The notes under the pieces are model-generated. The model had not been told where the DNA came from and ran no database searches. It worked only from the letters and a program-made list of their open reading frames with translations. Both the position numbers and the translations under genes were made by a program. Of a DNA stretch of 64,000 nucleotides, positions 9,345-21,301 are shown piece by piece. Origin of the DNA: Sabellastarte sp. h YS-2021 (Eukaryota > Annelida > Polychaeta > Sabellida > Sabellidae); assembly GCA_964017235.1 (NCBI GenBank), contig OZ024930.1:25362614-25426613 (forward strand), read 5' to 3'. How positions within the stretch are numbered: the stretch's first letter is position 1; every line of letters starts with the position of its first letter.

Positions 9345-11537
9345 AAGTGTCCCGCAAGGGATGCTTTTTTGTGAATAGGAGAAAATGAGGCTCCGCCGGC
9401 TCCGCATTTCGTTTTCCGTATAACTCTGTAACCGTTAGGCGGATTCTTTTCAAATTTGGCAGGTGTATGCAGTAGCCTTGGGGAATTTTTTTTGAATATG
9501 CTGCAGTGCCATTTCAACCAATCAGAGAGGTCACATGACCAAAAATGTCTTTTTTTTTCGATGGGTAAGCTTGTCCAGATGATAACTTGAAAGGGATTTT
9601 ATCAATTCACCTGAAACTTGGCAAATACATTTATTCTATTAAAATCTGGAAATCCTTAGATTTTGGCATTGATTGGTTAAGAAATGGCCGAGTAATTAAT
9701 GATTAATTAATCATTACGAATTTTCCAAATAACGAAAACACAAAAATGCTTCTATCTCGAAAACCGTGCTAGATAGAGCGATTTCGACGAAATTTTTGAC
9801 CCACAGGGTATCTCTGCAGAGTGGCCATCGCAATTTACCATAATTTTTTGTCTCGCCCAAAATGGCCGCCATTTTGAATTTTCGAATTTTTCCCAAAAAT
9901 TGCAAAACACAAAAATGCTTATATCTCGAAAACCGTGCTAGATAGAGCAATTTCAACGAAAGTTTTGATCCACAGGGTATCTCTTCAGAGTAGCCATCCC
10001 AATTTAAAAAAAAATTTTGTCTCGCCCAAAATGGCGGCCATTTTGAATTTTTCACAAAAATTGCAATACACAAAAATGCTTATATCTCGAAAACCGTGCT
10101 AGATAGAGTGATTTCGACGAAATCTTTGACCCATAGAGAAATTCTGCAGAGTGGCCATCCCAATTTTCAAAAAAATTTTGTCTCCCCCAAAATGGCCGCC
10201 ATTTTGAATTTTTCGCAAAAATTGCAAAACTCAAAAATGCTTCTATCTCGAAAACCGTGCTAGATACAGCGATTTCAACGAAATATTTGATCCACAGGGT
10301 ATGTCTGCAGAGTAGCCATCCCTATTTTCCAAAAATTTTTGTCTCACCAAAAATGGCGGCCATTTTGAATTTTCGAATTTTTCGCAAAAATTGCAAAACA
10401 CAAAAATGCTTATATCTCAAAACTGTGCTTGATAGAGCGATTTCGACAAAATTTTTTAAACCGCAGGTTATCTCTGCAGAGTAGCCATCTCAATTTTCAA
10501 AATGTTTTTGTCTCGCCATTTTGAATTTTCGAATTTTTCGCAAAACACAAAAATGCTTATATCTCGAAAACCGTGCTAGATAGAGCGATTTCGACGAAAT
10601 TTTTGATCCACAGGGTAACTCAGTAGAGTAGCCATCCCAATTTTCAAAAACAATTTGTCTCACCCAAAATGGCGGCCATTTTGAATTTTTCGCAAAAATT
10701 GCAAAACACAAAAATGCTTATATCTCGAAAACTGTGCTAGATAGAGCGATTTCGACAAAATTTTCAAACTGCAGGGTATCTTTTCAGAGTAGCCATCTCA
10801 ATTTTCAAAAAAATTTTGTCTCACCATTTTGAATTTTTTCACAAAAATTGCAAAACACAAAAATGCTTTTATCTCGAAAACCGTGCTAGATAGAGCGATT
10901 TCAACGAAATTTTTGACCCACAGGGTATTTCTGCAGAGTAGCCATCCCAATTAAAAAAAAAAAAAAATTGTCTCACCCAAAATGGTGGTCTTTTTTGAAT
11001 TTTCGAATTTTTTGCAAAAAATGCAAAACACAAAAATGCTTATATCTCGAAAATCGTGCTCGATGGAGCAATTTCGACGAAAATTTTGACCCACAGGGTA
11101 TCTCTGCACAGTAGTAATTCCAATTTTCAAAAAATGGCGGCCATTTTGAATTTTCGAATTTTTCGCAAAATTGCAAAACACAGAAATGCTTATATCTCGC
11201 AAAACTGTGCTAGATAGAGTAATTTCAACAAACTTTTTTACCCACAGGGTATCTCTGCAGAGTGGCCATCTCAATTTTCAAAACATTTTTCTCTCACCAA
11301 AAATGGCGGCCATTTTGAATTTTCTAATTTTTCGCAAAAAATGCAAAACACAAAAAATGCTTATATCTCGAAAACTGTGCTAGATAGAGCAGACTACGCA
11401 GAATTTGGTTTCCACAACAGTATAAGGCTAGAAGCAGAACATTTTCACTTAAGCACTCACCATTATATCCTTTTTGGGACGCTTTGTTTTTGCTGTGCAA
11501 AAACATTATCTTTTTTTTTTGCAAGCGATCCTCTAGT
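9345..11537 (+). mobile_element. Helentron/HINE-like element carrying satellite array A
   Basis: It begins with a hairpin (arms AAGTGTCCC and GGGATGCTT) and ends GGGACGCTT (11476-11484), then the hairpin GTTTTTGC/GCAAAAAC (11486-11504), then CTCTAGT (11531-11537). The flanks join as ...AATT|TGTT..., an insertion between two T bases without duplication. 9345-9720 is a lead shared with the copy at 53415. 9720-11400 is a run of about 10-11 satellite A units. No replicase/helicase is encoded, so it is non-autonomous. The class is inference from the terminal structure. Confidence 0.6.
9720..11400 (+). repeat. Satellite array A, about 10-11 units of 150-172 bp
   Basis: TATATCTCGAAAACCGTGCT-type starts occur near 9745, 9915, 10078, 10240, 10408, 10553, 10717, 10865, 11040, 11190 and 11360. 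Spacing varies because some units lack the GGCGGCCATTTTGAATTTTC block. Units differ by many substitutions, so the array is not freshly expanded. Confidence 0.9.
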
Positions 11538-11658
11538 TGTTTCTGGCATTTGGATGGGTTTATTAGTCAGTTTACTACAGTGCTTCAAAATAACGTACCC
11601 TTAACATTTTTTGGTAATATTTAACACTTTATAACCATTTTCTCCCTTCCTGTTTTTA

Positions 11659-13063
11659 GGCGGGTTGCGTGTAACCAACCCGCCTATTAGATTGATGTGT
11701 CCGACGTGCGTCCACATTTTTCGTTTCCGGACTCGAACTCAAAAACGGTTTGTCCGATCGAATTCAAACTTGACAGGGACATAGATCAACACCATAGCTA
11801 GGTTCCTTTCGATATTGGTGAAATTCCGTCTGTTCGTTTGTCCGTTTTTCGTCCGTTTGTCTGTCCATCCGTCTATTTGTCCACATTTTCGTTTCCGGAC
11901 TCTAACTCCAAAACGGTTTGACCAATCGAATTCAAACTTGACAGGGAGATAGATCACCATCATAGCTAGGTTCCTTTCGAAATTGGTGAAATTCCGTCTG
12001 TTCGTTTGTCTGTTTTTCGTCCGTTTGCCTGTCCATCCATCTGTTTGTCCACATTTTTGTTTCCGGACTCTAACTGGAAAACGGTTTGACCAATCGAATT
12101 CAAACTTGACAGGGAGATAGATCATCATCATAGCTAGGTTCCTTTCGAAATTGGTGAAATTCCGTCTGTTCGTTTGTCTGTTTCTTGTCTGTTTGTCTGT
12201 CCATCTGTCTGTTTATCCACATTTTCGTTTCCGGACTCTAACTCGAAAACGGTTTGTCCAATCGAATTCATACTTGACAGGGACATTGACAGGGACATAG
12301 ATCACCATCATAGCTAGGTTCCTTTCGAAATTGGTGTAACTCCGTCTGTTCGTTTTTCTGTCCGTTCGTTTTTGCTCCGTTTTTCTGTCCATCCATCTGT
12401 CCGTCCACATTTTCTTTTCCGGACTCGAACTCGAAAACGGTTAGTCCAATCAAATTCAAATTTCACAGGGACATACATCACCATCATAGCTAGGTTCCTG
12501 TCGAAATTGGTGAAATTCCGTTCGTTCATTTGTCCATTTTTGTCCGTTTGTCTGTCCACCAATCTGTTTGTCCACATTTTCGTTTCCGGACTCCAACTCG
12601 AAAACACTTTGTCCAATCGAATTCATACTTGACAGGGATATAGATCACCATCATAGCTAGGTTCCTTTCGAAATTGGTGTAATTCCGTCTGTTTGTTTGT
12701 CCGTTTTCCTGTCTGTTTGTCTGTTTTTTATCCATTTTTCTGTCCATCCGTCTGTCTGTCCACATTTTCGTTTCTGGACTCTAACTCGACTCTTTGTCCA
12801 GTCGAATTCAAACTTGACAGGGAGATGTATCACCATCATAGCTAAGTTGCTAAGTTGGTGTAATTCCGCCCTTTCATTTGTCCGTTTATAGCATAGATAC
12901 AATTATGTAACCTAGATTACAAGTTTTACGTTTCTTAGCACGTCTTACACATTCACCTTAACTGGGTTTCTTTCCTTCTTTTCTAAATGTAATTACAGCA
13001 GTTGCTAATCTTATTTCTGCCTGCGCAACCCGCCTTCTTTTGGGGCATCTGTGACCCTCTTGT
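11659..13063 (+). mobile_element. Hairpin-ended element with a 169-bp array
   Basis: It starts with GGCGGGTTG..CAACCCGCC (hairpin). The arm reappears at the far end as CGCAACCCGCC (13024-13034), followed by CTCTTGT at 13057-13063. Between them lies an array of about 7 units. The terminal logic is the same as the elements at 9345 and 25226: the 5' hairpin arm is repeated in inverse near the 3' end, then a short tail ends in CTCT(A/T)GT. No protein-coding capacity. Confidence 0.6.
11710..12890 (+). repeat. Tandem array, about 7 units of ~169 bp
   Basis: Each unit has TCCACATTTTCGTTTCCGGA, AACTCGAAAACGGTTTGTCC, AATCGAATTCAAACTTGACA, ATCACCATCATAGCTAGGTT and a (GTCTGTTT)n-like tract. Starts lie near 11711, 11880, 12048, 12217, 12402, 12570 and 12758. 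Minus-strand open frames of 80-130 codons across it are artefacts of the repeat. Confidence 0.9.
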
Positions 13064-13179
13064 CTGAATTTGTATGAACAGTACCCTTCTAGTAGCTAAT
13101 CTGATATAAGTTACAGCTCACATCTCTGTAACCATTTCTGTACCAGTTTTCTTATGGCACCTCGTGTTTCTATTCACAG

Positions 13180-13268
13180 ACACTGCATATGGGAAGAACT
13201 GTGAGGACAACCAGTGGTATTACTTTGATGACTCCAGTGTTTCTGAAGCAAACAGGGACTCCCCTGTG
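13180..13268 (+). CDS. USP15: USP exon: WYYFDD block with catalytic Asp
   Basis: The acceptor is TTTCTATTCACAG and the donor is GTAAGT. The exon completes the Tyr of GGGHY and encodes TAYGKNCEDNQWYYFDDSSV and SEANRDSPV. W-x-Y-F-D-D-S-x-V carries the third triad residue (Asp) of USP proteases. The preceding intron is 5.9 kb and holds a hAT-like element and two array-bearing elements. The exon is 89 bp and ends in phase 0. Confidence 0.95.
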
Positions 13269-14206
13269 GTAAGTATCCTTTATATTTTTCTGAATATACT
13301 TCCCAATTTGAGATATATGTGGGGTTGATATATGCATGGTTTCTGATAAATCCTTGGCTCGCAAATGCTTGGTTCGATACAAGTACCTGCTTCCAGCTTT
13401 ATGCCTGCTTCCAACTTAATGCCTGTAGATATAGGCATTCACAGTCAAATGTTTGAAGCACTTTGCAATAAATATAAGGCTGAGAATATTGGAACTAAAT
13501 GCTCCACCTTGCAGTGGAAAACCTGGTGTTGTACATACATCACTATATTTATGTGATGTATATGCCCAAGTGCCTCTTTCATATCAAAACAGGCTTTATT
13601 TCTAGTGCATTTAAAATCGGTAGGCTTGCAGTAAAATACAGGCATTTTTCAGACCAAACTCTGTGTTAAGTCTGACATCTTTGCAAATTTCAATTTTTGA
13701 GTCTTCACTCTATTTACAACATTCAATGCTAATCTGCTTCAGTACTCTCGTCAGTGTTAAAAGTTTTACGAGTAGTATGCAAGTTTAAACAGATTATCTC
13801 TAGTGCTACCCCTACTTAAAAAATTGAGGGCAGGCAAAGAACCACATGACATTAATCATTAGTGGTGTGGCGATTAGACGTATTGTCGATTAATCGTCGG
13901 TGACAGTGTAGAATCGCGGTCGGTCACTGACGTTTTCTAATGATCGATTATTAAGCTTATATCTTACCTTTCCTGATTTATATCAATATCCACGTATTTT
14001 AAAAATATTTTAGGTATTTTTACTTAATAAACTGACAGTTTTATTGCGTTAATACATCCTATCCAATGGACCATTGCTTATCCGGTCGGCGCAGACCGGT
14101 CCGCCAAACGTCAGAAAAAGACGTCCTGTGTTTCCACCGGCTAGGCCGGTCCAGTATTGTGCACTCGCCAGGTGGCGTGTCGTACTTCCTTCCTGTCTAG
14201 ACAGAG

Positions 14207-14214
14207 TGACGTCA
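14207..14214. promoter_or_regulatory. TGACGTCA (CRE-like) site in the DIRS left ITR
   Basis: A perfect CRE/ATF palindrome inside the ITR. It is kept at matching ITR positions at 20205-20212 (A right), 43146-43153 (E left), 49083-49090 (E right) and 34479-34486 (D). It sits next to GTCTAGAC and CTTTTTCGTTTGG, upstream of the gag start. A promoter role is inference. Confidence 0.4.
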
Positions 14215-14380
14215 TAGCATCTTTTTCGTTTGGTGCATGTGTTGTGTACACGAATTTTGTTACTGGAAAAAGTTTTCTGGATTTTCATCTTTAATTCTCA
14301 GAGTGTGCTTCCTACTTTTATGTTATATTGTTCAAGAGTGTTTATAGATCATTTTGACTTTGATTTATTTTCGGATCGTC

Positions 14381-16530
14381 ATGTCTTCGCCTAGCCAAAA
14401 GCATGGAAGCTGTGGACATATCATGGCTAGCTTTGACAGCCATAACTTCTGCGCACGCTGCAGAGAGAAGGGTAAGGGCTCAGATCCGTGTACTTCCAAA
14501 AATGACTGTAACTCTTGCAATTTATTAACTGAAGAACAACGCTTACAGTTGTCCACTCCTTCTTATAGGATTAAGAAAGAGAAAAGGGATCTTAAGAAAT
14601 CCCCCGATACCCCCAAGCAAGACTCATCCAGTTCCTCTCTCATACACCCGTCCTCTGTGACGGTACTGGGAGCTGTGGACGGCCAGGGGATTTTGCAGTC
14701 CCCTGGTTCGAGTGCAGGGAAGAAGAAGAAATCTACTTCATCAGACAAACCCAAGGTCGCTTCCAAGGACAGTAAAACTAATGTGGAGAAACCCCCTAAA
14801 TCGTCTGTCAAACCTCACAATTCTTCAGTTGATTCCAGGATCGACGACTTAGACCTTAAGTGGTCGGACAGATTTAATAGAATTGAGGCTCTACTGTTAG
14901 CAAGGTCTTTGGAGAAACCTGAACCAGCCTTTACTTCGGTAAAGATTGCTCCAGCACACTCGCCTCCTGCCAGTTCGGTCATCTCCTCCAAACCCTTCAT
15001 TAGACCTTCTGATGCTTCTCAGGGATCAGACTCATCGGTCACCGACCTCACCTCACAGAAACAGGTTACCGACCAGTCAACTGGACCGGACAAGCGACAA
15101 CAGACCTCAGATTTGCATGGTTTTACTCAAACTGTCTCCAAGTCGACCAGCAAGTCGTTAAAGGGAAAAGCCTCTACCGACCGACTCTCAGATCTGGCTG
15201 GTACTGAATCTCCAGTTTCTCAACAAGTACCCAGCAGGTCGTCATCGGCACCGGCCAGAAGGCTTAGTACTTCCTCTATGGACACCAATACCGACACCGA
15301 CCTTTCTGATCGTCCCCCAGTGGACATTTTTGTCGAAGAGGGAGAACTCTCAGATCAGGAACATGACACCACCGCTGCCGACCCCGACCAGACCCTCTCA
15401 GAGGACCAAAACTATAGAGAAACTATGAGAGGGATCCGGTCGTTCATGGGGTGGACCCATATCCCTGATACGGATACGGCAGCATCAACGGCGGACGACA
15501 ACCCATTCGCAGGTCCGAAAGCCCAGCCTACAGGCAAGATCTCAGTTTCAATGCCCACCGATGAGTGGCTCTGTAGTAAGATGGGTAAACTAAATCTAAC
15601 ACTTACAGAGGGTTACCCGTCGCGCAGCTCAGAGGCTGGTGGCCTACTTAAGGAGTTCGTACGCCCCCCCGAGATCACAAGCTAAGTGATACAGCTTTAC
15701 ACCGAACCAGGAAAATGTAGGGAAGGACCCTAGCAAGACTGTATCTTCATGGTGCACGGACTCTTCTAAGATTAACAGCACCTACAGTCGCATTGCCAAG
15801 GCTGCAGGCATTGCATCCACCCCACCAGCTTCTCGTCAAATCTGTCAAGACAACTTACGAAGGTGGGAGAAGTCTGCCCGCGAAGCCTCTATCATATGCA
15901 ACCAGGCGGCAGGCTTCAACCGGTGTCTGTACAAGGTGCAGGATTCTATGCAATCCCAACTGAAAGTGCTTAAAGCCGACTTTAGCAAAGGAAAGTCTTC
16001 CTCCAAGGTATCTCAGGCGGTGGATGAACTGCAGTTTTTGATGGAGTTTAACTCCAGTATCACTCAATCCATGGCTAAGACATTAGAACATTTGACGGAC
16101 TTCGTCTTTGTCACTGTCGCCAACACCACCCTGGCCAGACGAGATTCTTACCTGTCTCACCTCAAGTTGGGTGTCAAGCCTGATACCTTTGCCGCTTTGC
16201 GAACGGGCCCCCTGCATATACCTACACTGTTCCCGGACTCAGAGCAGGATATTGCCAACTTCGAAAGCAAGGGACAGACCCATTCTGGGAAGAAAGGTCG
16301 CTTTCACCCTTATGAGCGTCAAGACAAATGCTCAGACTTCAGAAAGCCGGACCGCCCTGCTTGGAAGAACATTGGCAACAGGGGCCAACAGAAGAAAGGA
16401 AAACCCAAAGCCTCTTACTACTCATCGCGACCAGCCAAGGGCCAAGGGGCCAACAGAAGAAAGGAAAACCCAAAGCCTCTTACTACTCATCGCGACCAGC
16501 CAAGGGGCAGTCCTATAAATGACAATTACT
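14381..16530 (+). other. Gag-like region of DIRS fossil A
   Basis: The start MSSPSQKHGSCGH is followed by an N-terminal Cys/His cluster (CGH, CARCREKGKGSDPC, CNSC) that could bind zinc. Next come a Ser/Thr-rich low-complexity stretch, an acidic GELSDQEHD block with EDQNYRETMRGIRSFMGW, and a C-terminal helical region with RRDSYLSHLKLGVKPDTF. The same layout is seen in E (43291 on) and, in reverse, in D (32572-34349), so these conserved blocks define the protein for this family. The function is inferred as nucleoprotein. Confidence 0.8.
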
Positions 16531-16989
16531 TTGTAAACAAGGAAGGACTGCTGGCCGGGAGCAAGACATTACCACAAGATCTGACATTAAACTCTGTAAA
16601 TTGTGGTGTTGTAAAAGTTGTACGTTCTGCGCCCGGGCATTCCCAAAAGATAGAAATAAGTCCCGGGGCAGCAGCTTGTCAAATATCAGAGAAACACAAA
16701 TTAAAATATGTGAAACGTGTTTCTTGTGTCACTCACTTGTCTTGTGCCCAACCTGTAATAAATGCCCAACTTGCTGCACAAAATCTGCCTGTAGGGGCCA
16801 GACTACAACATTTTTGGCAAATTTGGCTGGATCTAGGAGCCAGTCCGAAAGCTATCCAGATTCTGAAAGAGGGCTACACCCTCCCCTTCCGGACCTGACC
16901 GAAACTTACAAGGTCCCCCACGGTCATAAGTTGTTATGTCAATCCTCACAGGGACAGCTACCTGTTAGAGGCATTACATCAACTTATAG

Positions 16990-18640
16990 CCAAAAACGCA
17001 GTGGAACTGGTGCGAAACCAAAAATCCCTGGGGTTTTTCAACCGACTCTTCCTGGTACCAAAACCCAACAACAAATGGAGACCCATTTTGGACCTAAGCA
17101 AACTAAATGTCTTTCTCAAGGTGGAGAAATTCAAAATGGAAACACCAGAAACCATCAGAACCTCTCTCCACCGGGGGGAATGGGTCACCTCCATAGATTT
17201 CAGGGACGCTTACTTCCACATACCCATACAAGAACAATCCAGGAAGTATCTCAGGTTTCATTTCCGAAACCAAACATACCAGTTCAAGGCTCTGCCCTTT
17301 GGTCTCTCAACAGCACCTTTGGAATTCACTGTGATAGCCAAAGAAGTGAAACTAATGGCCACACACAAGGGTATAAGGATCCACCAGTACCTAGACGACT
17401 GGTTGATGAGAGCCAGATCCCACCAGGCCTGTCTCCAACATACTCAGACCCTAGTACAAATGTGCAAGGATCTAGGTTGGATGGTGAACTTGGAAAAGTC
17501 AGAACTGCAACCCAAACAAATCTTCGAATTTGTAGGCTACTAGTTCGACCTCACGGTCGGTCGAGTCCGACCGACACCGGACCGGTGGCAAATCCTCCAG
17601 GACACCATAACCAAAATTCTGTCTTCACCGGCCTGTCCGGTCAGACAGTTCATGTCCTTGATCGGTCTCTTAACAGCCACAGAAAAACAAGTTCACCTAG
17701 GCAGACTGCATATGAGACCCATACAATGGCACCTCAAAAACAACTGGCACGTGCCCGAATCTCTACAAAAAGTGATTCCTCACTTAAGATGGTGGCTTCA
17801 AGAAGACAACGTTCTCACAGGCCAACCATTACACCCCATAAAACATGCTCTGCAAATCTTTACAGACGCATCAAAAGAAGGGTGGGGCACTCACTTAAAC
17901 GAACGCACTGCAAGAGGTTTGTGGTCCCTACCGGAAAGCCATCTACACATAAACTACCTGGAATTAAAAGCAGTGCTCCTAGCACTGAAGGAATTCCGGG
18001 ATCTATGCTCCGGACAGATAGTACTGGTAGCAACCGACAACACTACAGTAGTGTCGTACATCAACAAGGAGGGAGGAATGAGGTCGGGCCCGCTTTGTGC
18101 TCTACTATGGAGAATGTTAACTTGGTGCACCAGACATCAGGTCACTCTCAAAGCCCGACATATACCAGGCAGGCTGAACGTGGTAGCAGACAAGCTATCT
18201 CGCCTAGGCCAGATAATTCAAACCGAATGGTCTCTCCTCCAAGAGATTTTCCAGGCGACATGCGACAGGTGGCACCAGCCCGATATAGACCTGTTCGCCA
18301 TGAGGTTCAACAACAAGTTACCTCAATTCGTTTCACCAGTACCGGACACACTTGCAGTGGCAGTGGACGCACTCAGTCTTCAATGGGAGAGAATGGATGC
18401 TTATGCCTTCCCACCGACAGCCATCTTGGGCAAGGTGGTGGAGAAATTACGGGACTCCCATTGCAAGAGAATCATCCTGATTGCTCCAGGATGGCCCAAC
18501 ATGCCTTGGTTTTGGGATCTTGTGACCATGTCCAGTCAGATCCCACTGAGCCTGCCCAATCTGCTGATCCAGCCTTTCAATCAGATCCCTCACAGAAATC
18601 TGACAAATCTGAATCTCCATGCATGGCTCCTAGAGCCACA
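16990..18640 (+). other. Reverse transcriptase / RNase H region of DIRS fossil A
   Basis: RT motifs include GFFNRLFLVPKPN, SIDFRDAYFHIPI, LPFGLSTAP and the catalytic-type HQYLDDWLM box. They are followed by an RNase H-like domain with IFTDASKEGWG, YLELKAV, ATDNTTVV and KARHIPGRLNVVADKLSR. The order and the YLDD form are typical of DIRS elements. It overlaps the start of the recombinase region in another frame, an arrangement the family is known for. Confidence 0.88.
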
Positions 18641-19693
18641 GCAATCAAGAAGCAGGGCTTCTCTGAGACAGTGGCAGCAAGGATTGAGGCTCCTCAAAGA
18701 GGATCAACCAGATCAGTCTATGAGGCAAAGTGGACCATTTTTACAAAGTGGTGCAACACTAATCAGGTGGACTTCAGGGCACCCCCTTTAAAGTCCATTG
18801 CTGACTTCCTTATGTACCTGTTTCAGGACAGGAAGTTACAGCCCAGCACCATTGATGGTTACAGATCGGCCATTGCTGATAAACTGGGAAGTTCAACCCT
18901 CAGTGTCAGCAAAGATGAAAATCTCACTCATCTCCTGGAGAGTTTCCATAGAGACAGACCCAAGGGCAGACGGGGTATCCCTTCTTGGAACCTATCTCTG
19001 GTTTTACACCAGCTAACAAAGGCTTCTTTTGAACTAATCAAGGAGGCCTCCTTGAAGCATTTGACCTTCAAGACAGTCTTTCTACTAGCCCTTGGCTCGG
19101 GCAAATGCAGAAGTGAGATTCATGCCTGGCTAAACAGGAATATTAGGCACCAATCTGACTGGTCAAAGGTGTCTCTGTACCCATCACCCAGCTTTCTCTC
19201 TAAAAATCAGCTGGCCAAGGAGGGTCCAGACAGTGCTGCCCCAGTGGTTATACCAGCACTGGCACCAACCCTGGATAAATCCCTCAAGTCTGATAGGTCA
19301 CTCTGTCCGGTCAGAGCTTTACGCTACTATTTGGATAGGACCTCAGACATCAGGCAGAATAAGGAGCTAGTCTTTGTCTCCTTCAAGAAGGGTTTCGACA
19401 AAGACATCTCCCCTGCCACTATCTCCTCATGGATCAAGCAAACTGTGATCCTATGTTATGAGCTGTCTGATCAACAAGCCCACACCCTGCATCAGGTTAA
19501 AGCCCATGATGTCAGGGCCTTTGCTGCCTCTAAGGCTTTCCAGTCGGGAGTTTCCTTAGACCAGATTCTTTCAGCTTGCCACTGGAAGTCACATAATACC
19601 TTCACACAATTCTACTTGAAGGATGTGGCCTGGGCTGACTCCGAGCTCTATCATTTAGGTCCTGTAGTGGCTGCACAGCAGATCCACAAATAA
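18640..19693 (+). other. Tyrosine recombinase region of DIRS fossil A
   Basis: The SAM-like N-terminal part (YEAKWTIFTKWC, PSTIDGYRSAIADKLG) is followed by the catalytic domain with HDVRAFAASKAF (H-x-x-R) and ACHWKSHNTFTQFYLKD, which carries the Trp and the Tyr nucleophile. In DIRS elements this enzyme integrates a circular DNA intermediate. The same region is seen in E and C. Confidence 0.9.
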
Positions 19694-20029
19694 CCTGGGA
19701 CCTAGAGGAGATCTGTAAATAGTTGTACATATATTTAAGTGAAAAAAAAAACAAAAAAACTGTGTTGTGCTTCCCTCGGGAGGTTTATTCCCTACTATTC
19801 TGGGACTGAACTCACCCCTCTCTTCCCTTACCTCAGAGCAGGTCTGTTACAAAAGAGGGGGGGGGGGGGGCAAGTCGGTTGGGACCAATGGACCGGTCCC
19901 TACTAACCGACTATGGCCCTCAAGGTATCTGACCACAAGGTCTACCCGGGCCTGAAAGAAATCAATTGTTATCTTGATTATGAGTTCACCTAAGGCCCTA
20001 GTAACTTACCCGCCGACCAAGCGGTAGTT

Positions 20030-20145
20030 ATTCAGCAATGGTCCATTGGATAGGATGAATTAACGCAATAAAATTGCAAATTTAATAAATAAATTAAATT
20101 TTTATAAGTTAATACCCTATCCAATGGACACACAAGACCCTCCCA
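20030..20145 (+). repeat. Internal complementary region (ICR) of DIRS fossil A
   Basis: It reads as the complement of the left end (CAATGGTCCATTGGATAGGA, then AACGCAATAAAA) fused directly to the complement of the right end (AAATTTAATAAATAAATT, then ATACCCTATCCAATGGAC). This is the circle-junction template that DIRS replication needs, and it fixes the element's outer ends at 14039 and 20406. Confidence 0.88.
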
Positions 20146-20540
20146 CCGACCCCGCTATCAGTTTACTAGGGGTCTAATTTGTTTAGACAACGAAAAAGAT
20201 GCTATGACGTCACTCTGTCTAGACAGGAAGGAAGTACGACACGCCACCTGGCGAGTGCACATTACTGGACCGGCCTAGCCGGTGGAAACACAGGACGTCT
20301 TTTTCTGACGTTTGGCGGACCGGTCCGCGCTGACCGGATAAGCAATGGTTCATTGGATAGGGTATTAACTTATAAAAATTTAATTTATTTATTAAATTTG
20401 CAATTTAGTCTTGAATTTCAAGTTTGTTTATGTCTACCGCCATATTTACAGGAAGTGGGTGCTTTCGGTAGATTCTAAATGTCGGGACACCGTTATTCTT
20501 ACCAGATTGACCTATACTTTATCCCGGAAAGTGTTTCTTA

Positions 20541-20710
20541 AATAATAGTACAATAATGTAATTTTATAGGGCAGTATGCTGTAGAAATGGACCACCATCA
20601 ATGATTATCAGCCTGACACATCCACTAATGGATGTGAAAGGCTGATAATCATTGATGAAGGTCCATTTCTACAGCATATTGCACATAAAAATTACATTAT
20701 TACTATTATT
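20541..20710. repeat. 170-bp near-perfect palindrome (hairpin MITE)
   Basis: Arms of about 72 bp: AATAATAGTACAATAATGTA through ATGCTGTAGAAATGGACC and CAATGATTATCAGCC on the left, and the complement on the right. The loop is itself a stem (CACATCCA / TGGATGTG). It lies in the right part of the hAT-like element at 13860-21246. The arms differ at only a few positions. Confidence 0.85.
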
Positions 20711-21301
20711 ACTAGCTGAATTTCATATAACTGGACGTTGTACTAGTCAAATTAATGTTGTGACATCATATAAGTAGAGGCTGATAAAATACGTCACCAT
20801 GACGTTTTGTTTTGAAGTGGTTTTTGTATGTTTTTTCCCCGTAAACAAGAGCCATTTTTTCACATTAATCAGTTAACCTACTGACAAATTGTTTATATCA
20901 TTGGAAAGATATTATTACACTGCTTATTTTCGTTTTTGTTTGGTTTAAATCCGTGCAGTAATAAGTGTGATATTGCAAGTTGAAAATTTCAAGTGAGAGT
21001 ACTGCATTTGTAAACAAATACTTGGTGACGTTGGAGCCCAGTCAATAATACTCATTATTGGACCACGGACCGGCTAGATACTGTGTTTTCAAAGACTTGA
21101 TTCTGCATTTATAATCCCCTAGTAACGCACGCTCAGCTAGTAATAATAAACAATAATGGAGTAAAATAATCGATTATGGGTCGATCATCGCTCCGAGAAA
21201 TGGATGAATAATCGACCATGAAAATTGGAGGCGATTCCCAGCACTATTAATCATAACACCCATGCAAATGCTTCATGTGCTAAACTGGATTTATTCTTCA
21301 G

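Larger units (their letters stand above)
14039..20406 (+). mobile_element. DIRS-type retroelement fossil A (near full length)
   Basis: A tyrosine-recombinase retrotransposon of the DIRS order. Parts in order are the left ITR (14039-14350), a gag-like region, RT with RNase H, tyrosine recombinase, an internal complementary region (about 20030-20145) and the right ITR (to 20406). There is no target duplication, as expected for recombinase-mediated insertion. Most of the length is still open in long stretches; it looks nearly whole with a small number of breaks, so it is a fairly young fossil. Closest relative in the window is E (42979-49283). It sits inside a hAT-like element in the USP intron. 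Confidence 0.93.
13860..21246. mobile_element. hAT-like element interrupted by DIRS fossil A
   Basis: Ends are TAGTGGTGTGGCGATT (left) and the complement of TAGTGCTGGGAATCGC (right). They are flanked by TTAATCAT at 13852-13859 and 21247-21254, a perfect 8-bp target duplication. Without the DIRS insert (14039-20406) it is about 1.0 kb, with no transposase, and has TCGATTA-type subterminal motifs at both ends. It lies in the last USP intron. Confidence 0.75.

Noticed and set aside
11739-12902. Minus-strand frames of 65-130 codons in the 169-bp array
   Set aside because: Repeat-driven frames with no recognisable domain and no start conserved between units.
13170-13382. Minus-strand 70-codon frame
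   Set aside because: Shadow of the USP exon at 13180-13268 on the opposite strand.
16601-18600. First two thirds of the 1,030-codon + frame across DIRS fossil A
   Set aside because: RT and RNase H motifs in this stretch are in a different frame. Only the last third (from about 18640) carries recombinase motifs, so the full frame is not one protein.
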